Assembly: GCF_012999535.1 (NCBI RefSeq)
Contig: NZ_JABBWV010000008.1
Span: forward strand, 219,952-283,951
Direction of reading: 5' to 3'
Origin: Microbispora sp. H11081
GTDB taxonomy: Bacteria; Actinomycetota; Actinomycetes; Streptosporangiales; Streptosporangiaceae
Length of the DNA stretch: 64,000 bases
The position numbers and the translations under genes were made by a program. The notes beneath the pieces are model-generated. The model made no database searches and was not told the DNA's origin. It saw only the letters and a program-made list of their open reading frames with translations. Positions 53,947 to 64,000 of the stretch are shown piece after piece; the stretch's first letter is position 1, and each line of letters starts with the position of its first letter.

Positions 53947-56457
53947 ATGAGAACGAGAGCTCTTAGTACGGGAGCGCTCCCACGATCGCGGAGACCACTC
54001 GCCATGTTGGCGGCGGCCACCGTGAGCGGCGGCCTCCTCGTCGGGCTGGCGCAGACCCCAGCGTCCGCCGCCGTGGCCTGCGACGTCCAGTATGCGCTCA
54101 ACTCCTGGGGTTCCGGCTCGGGCGGTTTCACGGCCAGCCTGGACATCAAGAACCTGGGCGACCCGATCACCAGCTGGACGCTCAGGTTCACCTTCCCCAA
54201 CGGGCAGCAGCTGTCCAACGGCTGGTCGGCCAACTGGAGCCAGAGCGGCAGCACCGTCACGGCCACGAACATGTCCTGGAACGGAAACATCCCGTCCGGT
54301 TCGACGACCAACATCGGGTTCCAGGGCACGTGGAACGGGAGCAACAACAAGCCCACCTCGTTCTCCATCAACGGGGTGACCTGTGGCGCGACCGTGAGCC
54401 CCTCCCCGAGCCCGAGCCCGAGCCCCTCCCCGAGCCCGAGCCCGAGCCCCTCCCCGAGCCCGAGCCCCTCCCCGAGCCCGAGCCCGAGCCCTTCCCCGTC
54501 GGCCTCGCCCTCCGCGTCTCCGTCGGCGTCTCCGTCGGCGTCGCCCTCGGCGAGCCCCTCGCCGGGCACGAGCCAGTACGTCCAGAACTTCCTCGCGATG
54601 TACAACAAGATCCACGACCCGGCCAACGGGTACTTCTCGCCCGAGGGCGTGCCGTACCACTCGGTCGAGACGTTCCTCGTGGAAGCGCCTGACCACGGCC
54701 ACGAGACCACCTCCGAGGCGTACAGCTACTACCTGTGGCTGGAGGCGATGTACGGCAAGGTCACGGGTGACTGGACGAAGTTCAACACCGCGTGGCAGTC
54801 GATGGAGAAGTACATCATCCCGTCGCACGCCGACCAGCCCACCAACGACAAGTACGACGCCAGCAAGCCGGCGACGTACGCGGGCGAGTGGAACGAGATC
54901 AGCAACTACCCCTCGCGGCTCGACAGCGGCGTCAGCGTCGGCACCGACCCGATCGCGAGCGAGCTGAGAAGCGCGTACGGCACCTCCGACATCTACGGCA
55001 TGCACTGGCTGCTGGACGTCGACAACGTCTACGGCTACGGCCGCTGTGGCGACGGCACCACCAAGCCGGCGTACATCAACACCTACCAGCGCGGTCCCGA
55101 GGAGTCGGTCTTCGAGACGATTCCGCAGCCGTCGTGCGACACCTTCGCCTTCGGTGGCAGGAACGGGTACCTCGACCTGTTCACGGGTGACTCCTCGTAC
55201 GCGAAGCAGTGGAAGTACACGAACGCGCCGGACGCCGACGCCCGCGCCGTCCAGGCCGCCTACTGGGCGCTGACCTGGGCGACCGAGCAGGGCAAGCAGT
55301 CGCAGATCTCCACCTCCGTGGCCAACGCCGCGAAGATGGGCGACTACCTGCGCTACGCGATGTACGACAAGTACTTCAAGCAGCCCAACTGCAGCAGCAC
55401 CTCCTGCCCGGCGGGCAACGGCAAGAACTCGTCGAACTACCTGCTGTCCTGGTACTACGCCTGGGGCGGCGCGTACGACACGTCGGCCGGCTGGGCGTGG
55501 CGCATCGGCTCCAGCCACAACCACTCGGGCTACCAGAACCCGATGGCGGCCTGGGTGCTGTCGAACGTGAACTCGCTGAAGCCCAAGGGCTCGACCGCCG
55601 TCAGCGACTGGTCGACCAGCCTCACCCGCCAGCTGCAGTTCTACAAGTGGCTGCAGTCGGCCGAGGGCGGCATCGCCGGCGGTGCGACCAACAGCTGGGA
55701 GGGCCACTACGCCAGCCCGCCGTCGAGCCTGCCGAAGTTCTTCGGCATGGCCTACGACTGGCAGCCGGTCTACCACGACCCGCCGTCCAACCAGTGGTTC
55801 GGCTTCCAGGCGTGGTCGATGGAGCGCGTGGCCGAGCTCTACTACGCCACGGGCAACGCGGACGCCAAGGCGATCCTCGACAAGTGGGTCACCTGGGCGC
55901 TGTCCGGCACCACGGTGAACGCCGACGGCAGCTTCCAGATCCCGTCGACGCTGCGGTGGACCGGCCAGCCGGACTCCAGCTTCAGCGGCACCGGGATGCC
56001 GCCGGCCAACTCCGGTCTGCACGTGTCCATCGTCGACTACACCAACGACGTCGGTGTGGCCGGTTCGTACGCCAAGACGCTGATGTTCTACGCGGCCAAG
56101 GCGAACCACACGCAGGCCAAGAACACGGCCAAGGCCCTGCTCGACGGCATCTGGAAGAACAACCAGGACGCCAAGGGCGTCTCGGTGCCCGAGACCAAAG
56201 CCGACTACAACCGCATCGACGACCCGATCTACGTCCCGTCCGGCTGGACCGGCACGATGCCGAACGGCGACACGATCAACAGCAACTCGACCTTCATCTC
56301 CATCCGGTCCTTCCTCAAGAACGACCCGGACTGGCCGAAGGTCCAGTCGTACCTGAACGGCGGATCCGCGCCGGTCTTCCACTACCACCGGTTCTGGGCA
56401 CAGGTCGACGTGGCGACCGCGCTCGGACAGTACGGCCTGCTCTTCCCCAACGGCTGA
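53947..56457 (+). CDS. secreted GH48 cellulase (reducing-end cellobiohydrolase) with N-terminal CBM2
   Basis: 836 residues. Signal peptide about 1-41 (long basic n-region, ending TPASA). CBM2 about 43-148, with surface Trp in LNSWGSGSGGF, SANWSQSG and MSWNGNI. Pro/Ser linker about 150-206. GH48 catalytic domain 207-836, with APDHGHETTSEAYSYYLWLEA containing the proposed acid Glu, and the GH48 blocks WNEISNYPSRLDSG, DIYGMHWLLDVDNVYGYG and the ending FHYHRFWAQVDVATALGQYGLLFP. It releases cellobiose from chain ends of crystalline cellulose. An alternative ATG at 54004 has its own GGAGA but would give a signal peptide lacking basic residues. Confidence 0.95.
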   Translation: MRTRALSTGALPRSRRPLAMLAAATVSGGLLVGLAQTPASAAVACDVQYALNSWGSGSGGFTASLDIKNLGDPITSWTLRFTFPNGQQLSNGWSANWSQSGSTVTATNMSWNGNIPSGSTTNIGFQGTWNGSNNKPTSFSINGVTCGATVSPSPSPSPSPSPSPSPSPSPSPSPSPSPSPSPSPSASPSASPSASPSASPSASPSPGTSQYVQNFLAMYNKIHDPANGYFSPEGVPYHSVETFLVEAPDHGHETTSEAYSYYLWLEAMYGKVTGDWTKFNTAWQSMEKYIIPSHADQPTNDKYDASKPATYAGEWNEISNYPSRLDSGVSVGTDPIASELRSAYGTSDIYGMHWLLDVDNVYGYGRCGDGTTKPAYINTYQRGPEESVFETIPQPSCDTFAFGGRNGYLDLFTGDSSYAKQWKYTNAPDADARAVQAAYWALTWATEQGKQSQISTSVANAAKMGDYLRYAMYDKYFKQPNCSSTSCPAGNGKNSSNYLLSWYYAWGGAYDTSAGWAWRIGSSHNHSGYQNPMAAWVLSNVNSLKPKGSTAVSDWSTSLTRQLQFYKWLQSAEGGIAGGATNSWEGHYASPPSSLPKFFGMAYDWQPVYHDPPSNQWFGFQAWSMERVAELYYATGNADAKAILDKWVTWALSGTTVNADGSFQIPSTLRWTGQPDSSFSGTGMPPANSGLHVSIVDYTNDVGVAGSYAKTLMFYAAKANHTQAKNTAKALLDGIWKNNQDAKGVSVPETKADYNRIDDPIYVPSGWTGTMPNGDTINSNSTFISIRSFLKNDPDWPKVQSYLNGGSAPVFHYHRFWAQVDVATALGQYGLLFPNG
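53970..53981. promoter_or_regulatory. second CelR-like box inside the GH48 signal-peptide codons
   Basis: GGGAGCGCTCCC with flanks C and A matches 13 of 14 bases of the CelR box. It spans codons 8-12 of the annotated start, or lies 22 bp upstream of the alternative ATG 54004. Confidence 0.7.
54397..54567 (+). repeat. Pro-Ser linker repeat of the GH48 gene
   Basis: Tandem 6-bp and 18-bp units (CCGAGC and CCCTCC mixtures) encoding Pro-Ser, ending in Pro-Ser-Ala units. Confidence 0.9.
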
Positions 56458-56474
56458 GCCGGTCTCGTTGAGCC

Positions 56475-59007
<2,533 letters not shown>

Positions 59008-59035
59008 CCCGCGCTCCCGGGCTCGCCCAAGTCGC

Positions 59036-59073
59036 CCGCCTTCCCCGGACGGACCCCTCTTCGGGGAAGGCGG
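59036..59073 (+). terminator. first terminator after GH9
   Basis: CCGCCTTCCCCG (59036-59047) pairs perfectly over 12 bp with 59062-59073; loop 14 nt. Confidence 0.7.
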
Positions 59074-59096
59074 TGCACCAACCCGTGTCACACAGC

Positions 59097-59132
59097 GAAG
59101 ATCCCCCGGGACAGCCGTCCCGGGGGATCTTC
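59097..59132 (+). terminator. strong intrinsic terminator after GH9
   Basis: GAAGATCCCCCGGGAC (59097-59112) pairs perfectly over 16 bp with 59117-59132; loop 4 nt; followed by a T-rich tail (GTCTTCTTC). The best intrinsic terminator in the window. Confidence 0.85.
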
Positions 59133-59186
59133 GTCTTCTTCACCTGAACATGAGGCGGCCGGGCAGGTCACGCCGTGCCGGGCCGG

Positions 59187-59450
59187 TCACCACAACTCGG
59201 GAGGCAGGTTGACGTCGCCGACGCGGTCGTAGATGACGGTCTCGTCGGCCAGCCTGACGACCACCACACGGCGAGCGAGCCCCGCTCTCTCCAGCGCCTT
59301 CGCCGACTCCACGGCGTTCTTCGCGTAGTGGTAGCGGTCGCGGCTACCGGTGAACGGGCTCTCCCTGTCGCACCTGACCTCATAGCGGTCGTCCGGCCAT
59401 GGGTAGCCAAGCCCGTCGGTACTGCGGCGCTCGGTAGCGGTCGCGGTCAT
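59187..59450 (-). CDS. small hypothetical protein
   Basis: 87 residues from ATG 59450; the frame is open to 59564 but the extra codons look non-coding. No family recognised. It is charged and compact, with GYPWPDDRYEVRCDRESPF, a helix-like RYHYAKNAVESAKALERAGLARRV and the ending TVIYDRVGDVNLPPELW, a pattern that looks like a folded domain. An AGAGAGG lies about 12 nt upstream. It is downstream of the cellulase terminator on the opposite strand. Function unknown. Confidence 0.6.
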   Translation of the reverse strand: MTATATERRSTDGLGYPWPDDRYEVRCDRESPFTGSRDRYHYAKNAVESAKALERAGLARRVVVVRLADETVIYDRVGDVNLPPELW

Positions 59451-59654
59451 TGCACAGCACACCTCTCTTGTCGCGGAGGAACCCCCGCCAGAAAGACCCC
59501 CCTGCCCCCCGGTGCCCAAGTATTCCTCATATGCAACAGATGTTTCACGGCACCCCTGGGACAAAGGGCCGAGGACAGCACGATGTCACGCGATGGGCAG
59601 CCCGGCGCGGACCGCGGTGATCACGCCGGACCCCGCCTCGTGGCTCTCCGAAGG

Positions 59655-60110
59655 TCAGACGTCGGCGAGCCGGGCGGCGAGGACCCGCGGAGCGGTCAGC
59701 ATGACCTCGTGGTCTCCGGGGAAACGGACGACCCGGGTGCCCGGCAGGCGCGAGGAGAAGTAGGGTGCCAGTCCTCCTCGGGTCGCGTGCCGCGGACGTC
59801 ACTGGTGCCGACAAGGTAGGCGGTGGGCAGCCCGAGCCGGTGGAAGGTGGGCAGGGGCACAGGGTCGAGCAGCGGCGCCAGGGGTTGCGGCCTCCAGTGC
59901 CTGCGATAGAGGTCCCGCGCGACGTCGTACGTCACCATCGGGAAGAAGGAGGCGCGCACCGCGTCGAAGGGGGGGCAGATAAGCGGTCTCCCCGCGGGCC
60001 ATGGCTTCCTCCAGCACGGCCCGGGCCGCCGGGGGGACCTCGTCGAGCACGCGCTGCCCGTCGCGGAGCACGACGCCGGCGACGAAGACCCCGCGATCGC
60101 CGCGACGCTG
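59655..60110 (-). pseudogene. alpha/beta hydrolase remnant with at least two frameshifts
   Basis: Reading the minus strand, hydrolase-like sequence moves through three frames: VLRDGQRVLDEVPPAARAVL and MARGETAYLPP; then FDAVRASFFPMVTYDVARDL to LGLPTAYLVGTSDV; then PYFSSRLPGTRVVRFPGDHE with its His, ending LAARLADV at the stop 59655-59657. The N-terminal half with the nucleophile elbow is missing. The gene is broken; its 5' end runs into an ABC permease remnant on the other strand. Confidence 0.65.
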
Positions 60111-60235
60111 CCCCGCAGCCTGCCGCAGTTCACGTTCGCCGCCGCGGTCCTGCTCGTCCTCTACCTGCGGCCGGACGGACTCGCGAGCCTTCCCCAGGCC
60201 GTGCGGCCGCTGATCCGCCGGCTGCGCCGCGCCAC
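60106..60235 (+). pseudogene. C-terminal fragment of a branched-chain amino-acid ABC permease
   Basis: One frame reads SLPQFTFAAAVLLVLYLRPDGLAS, the hydrophobic last helix and RPDGL end typical of LivH/LivM-type permeases. No upstream part of the gene exists. The frame runs on out of register with the binding-protein fragment that follows. Confidence 0.45.
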
Positions 60236-60250
60236 CGCCACGCCTACTAG

Positions 60251-60997
60251 GGGTTCCTGGCGACCCGGTTCATCCTGGAGAAGGACGCCCAGGCGAAGAT
60301 CGGCGTGATCGCGCTGAACAACGAGCTCACCGCCGACTACGTCACGGGCATCAAGAAGGCGCTCGGCGCCGACCGCGAGGCCCAGCTCGTGAAGGTCGTC
60401 AGCTACGACGTGGCGAACCCGGACGTCAGCGCGCAGCTCCTGGAGCTCAAGGACGCCGGCGTGACGGCGGTCATCAGCAACCTCGCCGGCCTGCAGGGCG
60501 TCTCCGCGCCGAAGTATCTCAAGCAGATCGGCTGGAAGCCGATCTGGTTCGTCCAGGCGCTCAACAGCTCGCGCACCGCCATCCTCGAACCGGCCGGGCT
60601 GGACAACGTGAAGGGCTTCTACTCCACGCAGTGGGCCAAGGACCCGGCGGACGCCCGGTGGGCGGACGACCCCGCCATCACGCGCTACCGTGAGGTCATC
60701 ACCAAGCACGCCTCGGACGTCAAGCCCGCCGACGACAAGGCTCTGTTCGGGTACGCCGCCGGTCAGGCGTTCGCCGACGCGCTGAAGCGGATGAAGAGCC
60801 CCACTCGCGCGGCCCTCGTCGAGGCGATAGACAGTACGACGGATCTTGCACTGGATACGCTGCTGCCGGGCGTCCGTCTCAACGGCGGCGCAGGGGGACG
60901 GCTTGTGAACCAGTACCAGATCTCGCAGTTCGACGGGGAGCAGTGGCAGCCAGTGGGCGATGTCGTCGACATCAGCCGGACGGATGCCGTCACGTAG
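60251..60997 (+). pseudogene. C-terminal part of a branched-chain amino-acid ABC substrate-binding protein
   Basis: The frame opens right after a TAG (60248-60250) and gives 248 residues starting GFLATRFILEKDAQAKIGVIALNNE. This is lobe 2 and part of lobe 1 of a Peripla_BP_6-type protein (VSAQLLELKDAGVTAVISN, PIWFVQALNSS, NVKGFYSTQWAKDP). The signal peptide and roughly the first 150 residues are absent. A GTG at 60305 could start a shorter product, but it would lack export. A perfect 14-bp terminator follows. Confidence 0.7.
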
Positions 60998-61013
60998 CGT
61001 TCTCTTCCGCCGT

Positions 61014-61048
61014 GATGCCCGGGGCGGCCACCCGCCGCCCCGGGCATC
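61014..61048 (+). terminator. terminator after the binding-protein remnant
   Basis: GATGCCCGGGGCGG (61014-61027) pairs perfectly over 14 bp with 61035-61048; loop 7 nt. Confidence 0.75.
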
Positions 61049-61105
61049 GCGGGCTTGCCGCAGATATTCCACACAGATCCCAGACAGACCCGGAAGGGCA
61101 CCTCA

Positions 61106-61933
61106 ATGGCATCGGAAACGGCGCGACCACGCACGGTCTACACGGTCGAGGCGGTCGCGAGTGCGCTGGACCTCCTGGGGGCGTTCGAGGCACCACCGCA
61201 CACGTTCGGCATGGCCGAGCTCTCCCGGCGGCTCGGCATGACGAAGAACCAGGTTTTCCGCCTGCTGCGAACGATGGAGGACAAGGGCTTCGTCCTGCGC
61301 GTAGAGGACGGCTACACCCTGGGCATGCGCGTCTTCGAGCTCGCGTCGACCGCCACGCACGGACACGACCTGCTGAAGGCGGCGGCCCGGCCGGAGCTCG
61401 AAGCGCTGTGCGCGGAGACCGGCGAGACCGCCTATCTTCTCGTCGCGCAGGGCAAGTCCAGGGCGCTGTGCCTCGACGTGATCGAAAGCCCGGAACTGAT
61501 CCGGGGAGTCCTCGAACCCGGGGTCGTGTTACCGCTGCACGCCGGCGGCGCGGCCAAGGTGCTGCTCGCGTTCCTCAGCCCGGAGGACAGGGAGGCGTAC
61601 TTCACCGAGCAGCCCGTCGAGCGGTTCACCGAGCACACGCTGACGCCGGACGAGCTGCGCCGCGCCGTCGAGGAGATCAGACAGCGCGGCTACGCGACCG
61701 TGCGGGAGGAACACGTGATCGGCGCCGACGCCATCGGGGTGCCCATCTGGAACCACACCGGTGGCGTCGTCGCCGCTCTGGGCCTCGTCGGGCCCTCCTA
61801 CCGGGTGAGACCGCGCCTGTCGCGCGATCTCCCCGGCATCATCATGGAAACCGCCGCCCGCGTCACCGCGAAGCTGGGCGGCCAGCCGGACAGAAGACCG
61901 GATGGGGGCTCCCGTCCTGCCATCGCACCGTGA
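61106..61933 (+). CDS. IclR family transcriptional regulator
   Basis: 275 residues from ATG 61106 (GGAAGGG 7 nt upstream). N-terminal winged helix (about 12-75: VEAVASALDLLGAFEAPPH, MAELSRRLGMTKNQVFRLLRTMEDKGFV). C-terminal effector domain (about 85-255) with VLPLHAGGAAKVLLAFL and GYATVREEHVIGADAIGVPIWN. IclR proteins respond to small carboxylates or aromatics and control catabolic operons. It probably controls the convergent CoA-ester operon or the lost ABC transporter. Its last 71 bp overlap the DUF35 gene. Confidence 0.92.
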   Translation: MASETARPRTVYTVEAVASALDLLGAFEAPPHTFGMAELSRRLGMTKNQVFRLLRTMEDKGFVLRVEDGYTLGMRVFELASTATHGHDLLKAAARPELEALCAETGETAYLLVAQGKSRALCLDVIESPELIRGVLEPGVVLPLHAGGAAKVLLAFLSPEDREAYFTEQPVERFTEHTLTPDELRRAVEEIRQRGYATVREEHVIGADAIGVPIWNHTGGVVAALGLVGPSYRVRPRLSRDLPGIIMETAARVTAKLGGQPDRRPDGGSRPAIAP

Positions 61934-62240
61934 CCCGGTCGCCGATCGCGTGGTCGAGCCCGTCCAGCCGCGCGAGCAGCCGGGGGCCCTCGTCCAGGTC
62001 GACCAGGCCGACCGCGTACGGGGGCGGCACGCCGAGACCCGTGCTCACGTGCACGACGGTGAACGAATAGAGGGTCCCGGTGCCCGCCGTCTCGGCCGGC
62101 GCCACCCGGCCGGACTCGCAGCGCAGGCAGAACGGCCGGGGGTAGAACTGGTGGTGCCCGCACTCCTCGCAGCGCTGCACCCGCAGTACGCCGTCCGCGG
62201 TGCCCTGCCAGAACCAGGTGGTGAGCGGATCCTCGTCCAT
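61863..62240 (-). CDS. Zn-ribbon OB-fold protein (DUF35), thiolase partner
   Basis: 125 residues. The N-terminal rubredoxin-like zinc ribbon has RCEECGHHQFYPRPFCLRC (CxxC...CxxC), followed by an OB-fold with GTGTLYSFTVVHV, PYAVGLVDLDEGPRLLARL and the ending DRVTVRWQDG. DUF35 proteins form complexes with SCP-x-type thiolases or lyases and supply the acyl-CoA channel. It is 11 bp downstream of the thiolase gene in the same operon. The 3' end overlaps IclR by 71 bp on the opposite strand. Confidence 0.92.
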   Translation of the reverse strand: MDEDPLTTWFWQGTADGVLRVQRCEECGHHQFYPRPFCLRCESGRVAPAETAGTGTLYSFTVVHVSTGLGVPPPYAVGLVDLDEGPRLLARLDGLDHAIGDRVTVRWQDGSPHPVFCPAGRPASR

Positions 62241-62251
62241 CGGTCGCCTCC

Positions 62252-63402
62252 TCAGTCTTGTGCCAGGATCACGGTGGAGGCCGCCGAGTAGCAGCCGCCG
62301 ACGGCGTGGACCAGGCCGACGCGGTGGCGGGGGACCTGGCGTTCGCCCGCCTCGCCGCGGATCTGGCGGACCGCCTCGACCAGCAGTTGCACGCCGAGCG
62401 CGCCCGGGTGGTTGTACGACAGCCCACCGCCCGACGTCATTCTGGGCAGTTCACCGCCGGGCCCCAGCCGGCCCCCGGAGACGAACTCCCCGCCCTCGCC
62501 CTTGCCGCAGAAGCCGAGGTCCTTGAAGGCGAGCAGCGGCGTGATCGTGAAGGAGTCGTAGGGCTCGGTGAAGTCCACGTCCTCCGGGGCCGATCCCGGC
62601 CATCGCGAACGCCTCCCTGCCGGAGACCGCGCCCGCCGAGACGGTGAGGTCCGGCATCTGCGATATCTGCCAGTGGGTGTGGCTCTCCCCCGCGCCCAGG
62701 ACGCGCACCGGTCGCTTCGCCGCGCCGGCGGCCACGGCGCGGCTAGTGACGACCACCGCGCCGCCGCCGTCGGTGACCAGGCAGCAGTCCAGCCGGCGCA
62801 GCGGCGTGGAGATCATGCGAGGAGAGGACGTCGTCGATGGTCAGCGGCGTGCGGGCCCAGGCCTTGGGGTTGAGCCGCGCCCAGTCGCGGGCGGCGACCG
62901 CGACCTCGGCCAGGTGCTCGGGGCGGGTGCCGTACACGTGCATGTGCCTGGCCGCGATCAGCGCGTAGTGGCCGATCCGCCGGGGCAGCCCGTGCGGGGC
63001 CTGGAACTGGCCGACGAGGGTGTAGGGGTCCGGCGCCTCGCCGAGCCGCCGGACCTTGCGGCTGCGCTGCCGCGACGCGTAGGCGACCAGCGCCACCTCG
63101 CAGCGGCCCGCGGCGACCGCGAGCACGGCGTGGTGGACGAACGTGGCGAAGGCGGCGCCGCCCAGGTCGGTGGAGTCGGCGTAGCGGGGCTGGATGCCGA
63201 GGTACTCGCCGACCTGCACCGATCCCATGTCGCCCATGTAGTTGACGAAGAGCCCGTCCACGTCCTTCAGGCCGAGCCCGGCCTCGGCCAGGGCCTCGCG
63301 GGCGGCGAGCGCCACCATGGACAGCTCCGTGTGGCCGGTGACCTCGCCCAGCGGCGCCTCGGCGACCCCGCTGACGTACACGTCCCGCATCCGTTCACGC
63401 AT
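62252..63402 (-). pseudogene. SCP-x-type thiolase interrupted by two frameshifts
   Basis: ATG 63402 opens a thiolase N-terminus (MRDVYVSGVAEAPLGEVTGH, GGAAFATFVHHAVLAVAAGR) that is in frame to DDVLSS. Near 62815-62822 the homology moves to MISTPLRRLDCCLVTDGGGA in another frame, consistent with loss of two bases in a CG repeat. Near 62595 it moves again at AMAGIGP to DVDFTEPYDSFTITPLLAF, consistent with one extra C, and ends SGGGLSYNHPGALGVQL to stop 62252. Repaired, it would be about 383 residues, normal for lipid-transfer-protein thiolases. Recent pseudogene or sequencing errors. Confidence 0.75.
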
Positions 63403-64000
63403 CGGAGTTCCCCTCGTGCGCGAGGACCAGCGCCTGCCTGCGGATCTTGCCCGACTCGTCGCGGGGCATCCTGGCCACGAACTCGTAGGTCTTGGGGACC
63501 TTGTAGGCGGACAGGCGGGCCCGCAGGTGCGCGTCGAGCTCGGCGGGGGCCCGCTCGGGATCGTGGCCCGCCGCCAGTTCCACGACCGCGTGCACCCGCT
63601 TCCCCCACTCCTCGTCGGCCAGCCCGACGACGGCGACGTCCCGTACGGCCGGATGGCTGGAGATCGCCGACTCCACCTCGGCCGGATAGACGTTGGCGCC
63701 CCCGGTGACGATCAGGTCGAGGCGCCGGTCGGCGAGGTAGAGGTAGCCCTCCTCGTCCAGCCACCCCAGATCGCCCATGGCGACTAGGCCGTCCGGCGTC
63801 GCGGGCGGGGCGGAGGCGCCCACGTAGTGGAACGTCGGCCCCTCGACGTCCGTCCTGCGCATGTAGTCCGTCCTGCGCATGTAGACGGTGCCGACCGTGC
63901 CGGGCGGGACCTCGGCGCCGTCGTCGTCGAGTATCCGGATCTCGGTGAGGTCGGGCCGGCCGACGCTGCCCGGCCTGGCCAGCCACTCGTCCCCCGATCG
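63395..64000 (-). CDS. AMP-dependent acyl-CoA synthetase, C-terminal part (5' end outside window)
   Basis: The frame is open to the window edge; about 201 residues are visible. Adenylate-forming motifs: GDLGWLDEEGYLYLADRRLDLI and VTGGANVYPAEVES (hinge/A8 region), VRDVAVVGLADEEWGKRVHAVV, and the catalytic-Lys region PRDESGKIRRQAL. A duplicated MRRTDY segment precedes the hinge because of an 18-bp tandem repeat. It would load the acid substrate of this operon onto CoA. It overlaps the thiolase gene by 8 bp. Confidence 0.9.
   Translation of the reverse strand, partial: RSGDEWLARPGSVGRPDLTEIRILDDDGAEVPPGTVGTVYMRRTDYMRRTDVEGPTFHYVGASAPPATPDGLVAMGDLGWLDEEGYLYLADRRLDLIVTGGANVYPAEVESAISSHPAVRDVAVVGLADEEWGKRVHAVVELAAGHDPERAPAELDAHLRARLSAYKVPKTYEFVARMPRDESGKIRRQALVLAHEGNSDA
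63848..63883 (-). repeat. 18-bp perfect tandem duplication in the acyl-CoA synthetase gene
   Basis: GTCCGTCCTGCGCATGTA occurs twice in a row (63848-63865, 63866-63883), duplicating six residues in frame. Confidence 0.9.

Noticed and set aside
59655..61048. A transposon as the cause of the scar
   Set aside because: No transposase fragment, terminal inverted repeats or target duplication could be found around the truncated genes.

Overview
The window comes from a high-GC actinobacterium. Its coding positions are strongly GC-biased, many starts are GTG, stop/start overlaps (ATGA, TGATG) are frequent, and several promoters look leaderless. The gene content (secreted GH48 and GH9 cellulases with Pro-Ser linkers and CBM2 modules, a CelR-type operator, LAL regulator, MmyB-type XRE regulator, DUF2332, DUF3618, WS/DGAT, PolX) fits a saprophytic filamentous genus, most likely of the Streptosporangiales. 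That placement is inference from content, not from a phylogenetic marker. I saw no rRNA, tRNA, CRISPR array, transposase or intact prophage.

Layout. 1-6 kb: end of an alpha/beta hydrolase, a GMC (cholesterol oxidase-like) flavoenzyme, an NHEJ primase-polymerase (LigD PolDom type) and a P450 whose ExxR motif is not recognisable. 6-12 kb: DUF2332, a phosphotransferase, and a PadR-ABC-FtsX export operon. 12-18 kb: two overlapping sensor kinase genes with no response regulator, divergent from a LAL (AAA + LuxR) regulator. 18-24 kb: a degenerate CbiX-like protein, DUF2203, VOC, an XRE regulator divergent from a DHA2 MFS exporter, and gdhA. 24-30 kb: GNAT genes (one frameshifted), then two tandemly duplicated secreted glucose/sorbosone dehydrogenases carrying CBM2. 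30-33 kb: a cold-shock pair, DEAD-box helicase and cspA, each with a structured leader. 33-41 kb: aldo/keto reductase, B12 radical SAM protein, GNAT, lipoprotein esterase, PolX, WS/DGAT and TetR. 41-48 kb: two acetate-type SSS symporters, each with a DUF485 partner, plus a LytTR/LytS two-component pair interrupted by a Uma2 nuclease gene. 48-53.6 kb: haloalkane dehalogenase, a maoC-acyl-CoA dehydrogenase-HIT operon under a perfect palindrome, and a holin-DUF3618-YihY envelope operon. 53.6-59.1 kb: the cellulase locus. 59.1-64 kb: small unknown gene, a scar of broken genes (hydrolase, branched-chain amino-acid ABC fragments), IclR, and a CoA-ester operon (acyl-CoA synthetase, frameshifted thiolase, DUF35).

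How it works together. GH48 (reducing-end exocellulase) and GH9-CBM3-CBM2 (processive endoglucanase type) form a synergistic secreted pair. A perfect CelR operator lies upstream of GH48 and a near-perfect copy lies at the start of its reading frame. The two CBM2-linked sugar dehydrogenases could act on soluble products at the cellulose surface. The acetate symporters, gdhA, WS/DGAT and CoA-ester genes cover carbon and lipid metabolism.

The observations I rate highest are a possible three-arm RNA switch in the cspA leader, a pair of 35-nt hairpins between the cellulase genes that share a loop and differ by compensatory stem changes, the twin cellulose-targeted dehydrogenases, a P450 without ExxR, and a 208-residue acid-free basic tail on the DUF3618 protein.
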